From the NCBI GenBank assembly GCA_947044365.1, contig OX345645.1, positions 4,163,741 to 4,227,740 on the forward strand: a stretch of 64,000 nt of DNA, written 5' to 3'. Under the pieces are notes generated by a model, which saw only the letters and a list, made by a program, of their open reading frames with translations, made no database searches and was not told where the DNA came from. Source of the stretch: Petrosia ficiformis (lineage: Eukaryota > Porifera > Demospongiae > Haplosclerida > Petrosiidae). Each line of letters starts with the position of its first letter. Position 1 is the stretch's first letter. Made by a program: the position numbers and the translations under genes. Shown here one piece after another: positions 56,131-64,000 of this stretch.

Positions 56131-59100
56131 ATGGCCACAGCCTCCATTCGTCCTGTATCTCCAAGAGGTGGTTATAGAGATACTCTGCCGCATCCAGATA
56201 GTGTTATTCTCACAGAGAAACTAGGATCAGGGACTTATGCCACTGTATACAAAGGAATAAGTAAGGTATAGTGGATGGATAAATCAGAGCTTCACATAGA
56301 AATTGATAATTTGTTGTTTGATAAGTGTAAAGGAAGATGATACTGATGGCATTATTGATCAAACTTCCATACAGCCAGTGGCGTGGAAACAGCCAGTCAT
56401 AGAGGATGCTGTACAATATTAAAATCTCTTGTAATTTTGACTGTATACAAAGTAGGAATAGAATGGTGAATATAGATCAAAATATCTGGCAGCTGCCACA
56501 AATTTCCACACCTCTGCCTATAATGCAATTCAGATATAATTTAATTTCATTCTTTATAGATTACAAAGGAAATTGTAGCAGTGAAATGTATTGAAAGGGC
56601 AAGACTCACAACTTCATCGGCAGAGAACTTATTTACCGAGATTAAAGTCATGAAACAATTGAAACATAAACATATTGTCCGACTCTTAGACTTTGAGGTG
56701 ATTATTATGTGACCATGGATGGAGTCTTTTGGAAAAAAATATAATTTGATCCGATGTTAATCTTTAAATGTCTGCTATTTGGTATCCAGCAAGAGCAACT
56801 ACTGGTCCATCTAGATCCTATGTACTTGTATAGTGGCCCGATAGTCACCATGTAACTAGAAGTATCCAAAACCAAGGCTTAAATGATATAGAGACCTGCC
56901 AAACATACTATAAACGATACAGTGTATATGCTTGACTTGACAGAAATCATATTAACTTTAAAGAATGTATATCAAAACCTAAAAAGCACCAAAACATGAT
57001 TTGGATGCATGTGGCCTTAGCAACAAACAAATTTCACATAACAACCCTACATTAGCTAGAGTAAAAGCAAAACACAAAGTAGCTATTTTTTCCGGGCCAT
57101 CCCTACATAGAGAGTACTACTGTACTAATAGACCTAACCACGTAAAATGTTTGCCACTGTAATACAGATGCCATCCCTAAATCCTAAGATTGATAATGTT
57201 ACCCCCTAATAAGACGAGAAATATTCTGTTTGTGATACCAGAAGAAAACCTTATTGTTTTTAATATCGAAGTAGAATGTTGTGTTATTGTGACATAGAAT
57301 ACACATCTATCTTATTTACTATGCTTTAAATTGCTTCTCCATTGTACTCATCATTCTTTTGTCAATTTATGCTTTATCACTAATTCACCATTTTAAATAA
57401 CTCCACTGATTCAATGTGTAGTTTATTAGAAATCATTACATTTCAATACTATAAGTGAAAACTAGTTGAAACCAGGAGTGTATCAATTGATGTGCTCCTG
57501 TTGAAACTGAACTTATTTAAGATTGCTATGGAAAAGCAGATGAAGCTTCTAGTGTGCATGCATAGTTGTTGTGTTGGTGATTCGACCCATAGCAAAAACT
57601 ATGAATTTATAATGAGCTTAGTTTCAAACTCAATGTTAGTACCATAACTTTCCACTCTCAAATCTATCATTAGTTCTAAACTAAGTAAGTGTGCCTTTGT
57701 ACAGTGAAACAATGTACATGTACATATAGTTTCAATTCAATGTTAGTACAATACCATAACTTCACTCTTAAGTCTATCGTTATTGCTTACCTTATGCTTT
57801 TGTACAGTTGAATTATCTATTTTTTGATTTACGTAATGTACTCTTTGAAAATACTATTTATTTAAGAAGATGATAATATTTACTTATGGATGTGTGATTT
57901 AATAATAATAATTACATTTCCATTTCATTACATAGTGGAATAGTGTACATATATTTCTTATTATGGAATTCTGTGGAGGAGGAGATTTATCTAATTTTGT
58001 CCGTTCACGCCAACTTTTAAATGAAAGTACGGCACGAAGATTCTTAAGACAGTTAGGTAAGAATATACTTTTGCTCGGTCAGTCTGTTATCTTGAGAATA
58101 TGATTTTTATAAGTATATATAATTATATTTAAAGTTATGTTTATTTATTTTAAAAAATGAATTGAAAATGATCAGGTCAGCATTGGAATAGTGAATAATA
58201 AACAAAAACAGTCTCCTGTAATTGCTATAAATAATTATTATTATAAATGCTTTATTCAACATTTTTACTAGCTTTAGCATTACAATTCTTGAGATCAAAT
58301 GGAATCTCACACATGGATCTTAAACCTCAAAATTTGTTACTTTCTTCTTCTATGAAACCTGTTTTGAAAATTGGAGGTTTGTTTTTTTTTTAAGTATTGA
58401 AAGGCAAATTATTTTCATGAATTTCAAAATTCTGTTGCACATCACTAATATGAAAATTCCTCATGCAGACTTTGGAATGGCTCAACTAATGAGAGCTGAA
58501 GACCATGCAAAATCATTCCGAGGTTCGCCACTATACATGGTATGACAGTCAGTCATGTGACATTCATGCGACAATCATATTCATTTTATAGGCACCAGAA
58601 ATTATGTTGGGTCAGCCATATGATGCAAAGGTAGATTTATGGTCTGTGGGAATAATTCTTTATGGTAAGTATCAAATAAAAGGTATGATATCTTCTCTGT
58701 AATTGTTGCATTTAAAGGTTTCATTTACTCTTTAATAACCATTGGATTAGCCAATGTGCTACTTCATACAGTTATTACAAAGGTTACTTTTTAAGTTACA
58801 TTTAAAATGTACTCAATGGAACAGCATGTATGTATATACTATGCAGTATTTGTATATTACTATTAATCTTGACTAATTTAGATATTAGTTATCTTATAAA
58901 GTTGTTTCTCAAGTTCAAAATGATCATGAACTAGAGGTGTATTTTATTGTACAAGTATTTTTGACCAAGCATTGTAATAATCACTGAGGAGTCATTCATA
59001 ATTTTATTTAATTGATAGATGGACCACTGGATTAAAATGTTGCCAAAAGGATTATTACAGTTCAACTTTCAGCTGTTGTGTTATATACTGTTTGTAAACC

Positions 59101-60468
59101 TGTAGATTGAAACACATTTGTAACTTTATAAAATTCAAGTTGCACAAGATTACTGTATAGCAACTTAGCAAAGGTGTTTCCAATTTTCGTTTTCTTGACG
59201 GGAAACCATTTTTTGTGTGTCTAATTTTATTTCTATGTGGCTATGTCAAAAAATATTATTCATGAGTTACATGTTGCCTATATACTACATGATTATGGTA
59301 TAACACACGCTTAGCTGGAATTATAACTTAAAGAAGTGTTTTCAAAATAGCTCCAGACTCCAGTGTAGTACTATAATCACATGTAATTACACATGAGTTT
59401 TTCACTCTTTGCTCCTGTTGTGTCAGTAATGTACAGTCCTGAAAATATACTTATTTTTATTGTAGAAACTATATTTGGTGCAGCTCCATTTGCTTCAGAG
59501 ACAATAGAAGAGCTACAGCTGAAAGTTATTGATGGAAGACCAATACAAGTATGGACTATGACTCTATTTCAATTACGACTCAGAATCTAAACATTTTTCT
59601 AGATTCCTTCTAATCCAGAAATCAGTAAGGATTGTCGAAACCTTCTTGAGAATTTGTTAAAGAGAGATCCATCTGAAAGAATATCATTTGAAGATTTTTT
59701 TAATCACCCATACATTGATCTAGAACATATGCCTTCACCTGATTCTCTCACAAAAGCGGTAAGCCTCAAGTTCTGTCAACTTCATTATAACTTTTGGTGC
59801 TTGTATTAGATATATGCACATGTATGTCAGAATTCAGAAATGATGTATGTATGCAAAAGCTACGAGAAGGGAGGAACACAAGAAACTCCTACATGAATTA
59901 ACTGACATCTTTAAAATAAATAGAATTTTGATTTGATAGCAAGTGTCAGTGAATTAAGTGGTTGCGAAAAACTAGCTGATTAAATTTTAGTAAAGAAGTA
60001 TAATATTATTTTGATTGGCTCTTCTTTTTTGTTTGTAGCGTGAACTTGTAAGACAAGCTGTAGTAAAGGATTCTGATGGTAAAATCAGTTCTGCTATTAA
60101 CTACTATTGTCAAGCAATAGAATATTTCCTACCAGCACTAGAATGTAAGTACATTATACATGTAATTACAAGTAAATATTCTTCTTTTGATAAATGTGAA
60201 TTTTGAACAATGGGACCTTTTCCTATACATGAATATACATGTCACCAATAGTAGATGATAATTGGTATAATAGTAGTTCATTTTGCTTATCTTATTTTGT
60301 GATTTCGTACTTAAATGATTAATAAGAATATTGTAAATCTTATCAAATATCAAAATTGAGTGATAATATTGCTTTTCAGATGAGGAAAATCCAGTAGTTA
60401 AAGAGAGTCTTAGAGACATGGTAATTATAAAATGTAATGAGTGTTACACATGCACTAAAATTATACAC

Positions 60469-60523
<55 letters not shown>

Positions 60524-63500
60524 ATATATATAGTATGCTAATAGGTCCTATATACAATATAGGACCTGAGTTTGTGTCCGAGGATGTGATATAGCCCGAG
60601 CCTGCGAGGGCTATATCACATTTTAGGACACAAAACAAGGGTGCTATATTCAGTATATAGGACCTATTAGCATACTATATACAATATATTGTATGATGGT
60701 GACATCTCCTGCATAGTGTGCACATGGAAGGTCTATATACAATATATAAAACTCACCACATCAAAGGGATGATGTCACCATACTATATAATTATATATAT
60801 TTTGATACCGTGAAACATCAAAGTAAACCACAGGTTTATAAATTAGATATAGCACCTTGTGGTCAGATATAAAACCTGTCGTCAACACAGACTACAGGAA
60901 AATAACGCTTACCTTCTCCAAAGTGAAGATAGACAGGTGTAGGAGAAGCCAACAAAGGTTTTGTCTTTCGGGAATTAAATTAATTATAATACGCCTATAT
61001 CAGATTTATAATCACTTTGCCCTCAGGCCTATGTCCCTCGTGCTCGGTGATTGTGAATGAAATATAGCACTCATAGGTGTGTTATAATTATAATTATATA
61101 GTATGGTGGTGACATCATCCAATAGAAACTACCATTTGTGGTTAGGTTGTATCAGGAGCCCATAATGACGTTGACCAGAAAGCGTAAGAGTATGAGCGGT
61201 AAACAACCACGCATTTATCTGTCTGACCATCTGTTACTATTTTTAGAACCCACATGTACACGCCTTCGTGAAATATAGCTTCTACAAAATGAACAGTTAC
61301 TATATACTACATTGACTAAGTATAACAGAGAAAAGAATTGAGCGATATTCTGGCTCGTGTAGACTGTGAAGATGTTTCTAGTTAAGTCATTGACAAAGTA
61401 GTCGGAAGCCTTCACTGCAATCATTTCAATGACAGAAGGCAATGATGTCAAACACTCTTGACTAGGACTAAACAGTTATTTCTCGGCTTCCCCAAAGCAT
61501 GCTCTCACTTTCCTGATAGTAGGTGACTCCATTTATGCTTCTATACGTGTTCGTTTCATAGCTAACCTTGAAGATCGTCAAAGTGTAGACGCCATATTCA
61601 ACGAAGTTTTATACACGTGGGTTCTAAAAATAGTAACAGACGGTCAGACAGATAGTTTGCCCAATTTAATTAAATGTGTGGTCGTTTACCGCTCCTACTC
61701 TTACGCTTTCGTCATTATGGGCTCCTGGTTGTATATACTGTATATAGACCTCAAAGCAGCACTATATGTATTAGAAAAAGCAGCTGTGTGAGTGCTATGC
61801 GAGAAATTTAGCACAAAGGTGGGATCGAGAAACTCATACAGCACTCGGCTATGCCCTCATGCTGTATGAGGCTTCGAGACTCCACCCCAAGTGCTATATT
61901 TTCTAGTACAGCACGAGCTAAACCAGTGCTTTATCAGGTTTGTAGTAGTTTGAATTGATTGATGTTGCCAGCGATGGAGAAGAAAAATGAAGTACTTGAT
62001 GTTCTTACACTAAACCCGAGGTAAGCATGTTGTGTTCTAGTGTTGTAAACAGCATCAGGAAAATATATAACCCTGATGTGGTAAAAAGTGTGCTATATGG
62101 AAAATATAGAACTGTTGGTACCTTTGATGTTAGGCATCAAAATGCTATACAAGGGTATATAGACCCTTTTTTTTAACAAAAACTGACAACATTGTAAATA
62201 GAAAAAAAGAATTAAAACAAATATACATAAACTTCTGATAAAGCAATTACATATGTTGTGAAACTGTTATTGCAATAATAATTTGTTTGAGTTAATGATG
62301 TCACTATTATACTATATAGTAATCAGGTCCTATATTAAACATAATATAGGACCTGACTTTTGTGTCCTCAGGTCTGATATAGCCCTGGCAGGCTCGGGCT
62401 ATATCACATCCGCAGACACAAAAGTCAGGTACTATATTTTGTACATAGAACCTGTTAGAATACTATATATTATACGTACATATAATATCATTATAATTAT
62501 AATTATAATATATATATAATTGTAATATTATATAATTATATATAATATGTTATTTTAGATTGAACAATATGTTAAAAGAGCAGAAATGCTTAAATCTCTC
62601 ATGAAGTCCAGGAGACCATCATTGAGAAATTCAGAGGAATGTAATCAAAGATTATTAGGTATGCATAATTATAAACAAATACACATGTAAGAAACATGCA
62701 TATATAGGCCTTATGCACATGTAGGCCATAGGCATAAGTGCCTATATCCTATACATGTATGTGCATGATGTGGAAAACATTTTCAAGTTTACACTGTACA
62801 TTTTAAAATCCTATTGAATTCAGGGTTTCTGGATGAGATTGAGATATCTTTTATAGCAAAGTATATAACATTCTTGCATACATCTTTGCAGTGATGGCAT
62901 TCACTAGCATGAAGTAACAAACTTCCATATTGAAATCACAGTTTAAAAAAATAAATCATTTTATTTAAAATAAACAAAAAGCCAATTTTATTGTATACAA
63001 ATTCCTCTTTCAGATCAGATGCAAGAAGATATTCCTGCATTAAAAGAAGCTTTAGAGCTAACTACAACAGCTGATAAATTAGAACAGCAACAACTTTACA
63101 CCAGAGCATTAGAACTATATAAAAAAGCTGTAGAGAACCTGCTCCCACTAATAGGTATGTACTTATATACCTGAAGAACCCACTTGTTATATCTCCAGCA
63201 TTCTGTATTTTCTTGTAGCTTTATATAATTATGTGTCTATTAGTATGTATAACTTATTTCTTACAGAATCCGAAAATGGGGACAGAAAGAAGCTTTTAGC
63301 TTCTGAGGTAATGACACATGTTAACATGTACATGTACATATACAGTTTGTATATATCAAGTAAAAATAATTGTATGTTGATATGCAAATAATTTGCTTGT
63401 GTTGCATTGTGATGTTTATATAAGTGTCTGATTACATGTATGTTTTTGAGCACTGTAACTCTTGAGAATATTTATTTGACATGATTAAACTCTGCTTGTA

Positions 63501-63615
63501 TAATGCTGTTTTGGTTTTATTTTTGCTGTTTTGGTTTTATTTTTGCATTTGTTTCTAGGTACAGGTATATTTACAAAGAGCAGAAGAATTAACAGTTTTA
63601 ATTGAGGTACAATAA
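56131..63615 (+). CDS. ULK3: ULK3-type serine/threonine kinase with two MIT domains
   Basis: Fourteen exons join to 455 aa (human ULK3 is about 470): 56131-56265, 56560-56697, 57936-58056, 58272-58376, 58469-58539, 58592-58664, 59466-59548, 59603-59758, 60039-60144, 60380-60420, 62559-62658, 63014-63154, 63267-63307 and 63559-63615. Kinase domain at about residues 25-285: glycine loop [12 protein letters not shown], catalytic Lys54 (VAVKC), HMDLKPQN with Asp147, DFG at 167-169, and [11 protein letters not shown]. Then [11 protein letters not shown] leads into two MIT domains ([15 protein letters not shown]..., about 285-350, and [16 protein letters not shown]..., about 385-450). ULK3 acts in Hedgehog signalling, autophagy and the ESCRT abscission checkpoint, where MIT domains bind ESCRT-III. 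The last exon reads to TAA at 63613; the final GTACAA could also be a donor to an exon not seen. Confidence 0.9.
56698..57935. other. ULK3 intron 2 with a dispersed repeat
   Basis: About 56962-57100 matches 4829-4925 near EGF gene A ('ccttagcaacaaa', 'cataacaaccctacat', 'gtaaaagcaaaacacaaa' as inverse of the other end). A 'ttccgggccatcc' end recalls 'ggatggccggccc' at 4349, suggesting a foldback family. The rest is unremarkable. Confidence 0.45.
58665..59465. other. ULK3 intron 6, nothing recognised
   Basis: AT-rich 801-nt intron between phase-1 exons. No repeat or exon was identified. Confidence 0.5.
60469..60522. repeat. TA microsatellite in ULK3 intron 10
   Basis: (AT)n of about 50 bp directly before the first palindromic element. 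Confidence 0.75.
60528..60682. mobile_element. Palindromic foldback element, copy 1
   Basis: Arms AGTATGCTAATAGGTCCTAT and its reverse complement ATAGGACCTATTAGCATACT bound a hairpin of about 150 bp. An inner stem is formed by GTGATATAGCCC/GGGCTATATCAC. Related to 62313-62470. Confidence 0.6.
61144..61733. mobile_element. Foldback element with ~150-bp inverted repeats in ULK3 intron 10
   Basis: 'caggagcccataatgacg' (about 61154) and 'cgtcattatgggctcctg' (about 61712) are mirrored, and the similarity continues inward through 'gcgtaagagta', 'tgttactatttttagaaccc' and beyond. No transposase is inside. Confidence 0.65.
61785..61925. repeat. Imperfect palindrome in ULK3 intron 10
   Basis: 'actcatacagcactcggc' faces 'catgctgtatgaggcttcg', and the outer 'gtgctatgcgagaaatttagc' faces 'agtgctatattttctag'. 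Probably another member of the foldback elements in this intron. Confidence 0.45.
62313..62470. mobile_element. Palindromic foldback element, copy 2
   Basis: Same layout as 60528-60682: AGGTCCTATATT...AATATAGGACCT hairpin at the left, a GATATAGCCC/GGGCTATATC inner stem, and 'acctgttagaatactatat' at the right end. Confidence 0.6.
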
Positions 63616-64000
63616 TGGTTGCATTTGTTTTGATTCTCGTTCTAGCCTTGTACCCAGGCTCTTAAGATGGCAGAGAAAAAGAGCCTTGCTTGTACATGTG
63701 CTAATTAATTTCCCTGACATCTGGGGCATTCATGAACTATCAAAATAGATATATAGTATAATCAAATTGGCTATATGGTTTCAATCAAGTTATCTATGTT
63801 TCTATACAACACCTTGGATCTCCTGATCATGTTCCAAACCAGGAGCAGATTGTGGCCATATTATTGTGTTTTACATTCCTTTACAATATGACCATGTGGT
63901 GTTTTGCATGTTAATTAGCACATGCACAAACAGTTGAATCTCCTCTCTGCCATATCAAGAGCCTGATTATGAGGTTACTCTGGTACATAATATTTAGTCC
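63616..64000. other. Downstream of ULK3, nothing recognised
   Basis: The last 385 bp contain no convincing exon or repeat. An AATAAA poly(A) signal was not found close to the proposed stop. Confidence 0.4.

Overview
The window looks like animal nuclear DNA, most likely from a demosponge such as Amphimedon (inference). It is AT-rich, its genes have many short GT-AG introns, and its conserved genes are metazoan: a Sec-encoding selenophosphate synthetase, ULK3, and fibulin-like calcium-binding EGF proteins. It is also crowded with microsatellites, foldback elements and retroelement fragments. There are no bacterial-style operons, no CRISPR arrays and no recognisable tRNA or rRNA genes.

Left part (1-31 kb, minus strand): a tandem array of five paralogous genes (called A to E here) for secreted proteins. 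Each has a signal peptide, a fibulin-like Cys module, 13-14 EGF-like repeats and a Tyr/Ser/Pro-rich tail. All five share a two-exon structure, a 64-80 nt intron and a near-identical proximal promoter with a TATA box 47 bp upstream of the ATG. Start codons of B, C and D are about 6.6 kb apart and their spacers are homologous, so this part grew by tandem duplication. E is a mosaic: exon 1 is like B, the 3' end is like C/D and the upstream flank is like A. The first exon of an unrelated gene (941-1098) was copied with A/B and survives between A and B only as a decayed relic. Between D and E lie a retroelement fragment (24.1-25.2 kb), an AT-rich block and the 3' end of an unrecognised gene with several small phase-0 exons (26337-26924).

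Middle (32.6-49.9 kb, plus strand): a single-exon LRR/Elongin-BC-box-like gene is followed 89 bp later by a 15-exon selenophosphate synthetase gene. That gene has an in-frame TGA (selenocysteine) and a good SECIS candidate in its 3' UTR. Its introns hold an 8-bp-TSD hAT-like element carrying a retroelement fragment, a 77-bp minisatellite built from its own exon-intron boundary, a ~25-bp minisatellite, and several foldback elements.

Right (49.9-63.6 kb): a 10-exon minus-strand gene encodes a large charged, low-complexity nuclear-type protein with a possible ubiquitin-like N-terminus. It shares a 117-bp divergent promoter, containing a perfect Maf-type palindrome, with a 14-exon ULK3 kinase gene. 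A Penelope-type GIY-YIG fragment lies in an intron of the nuclear-protein gene, and ULK3 intron 10 is packed with palindromes. Functional links: the EGF cluster suggests a diversifying extracellular-matrix or adhesion family; the other genes are ordinary housekeeping or signalling genes with no evident link to it.
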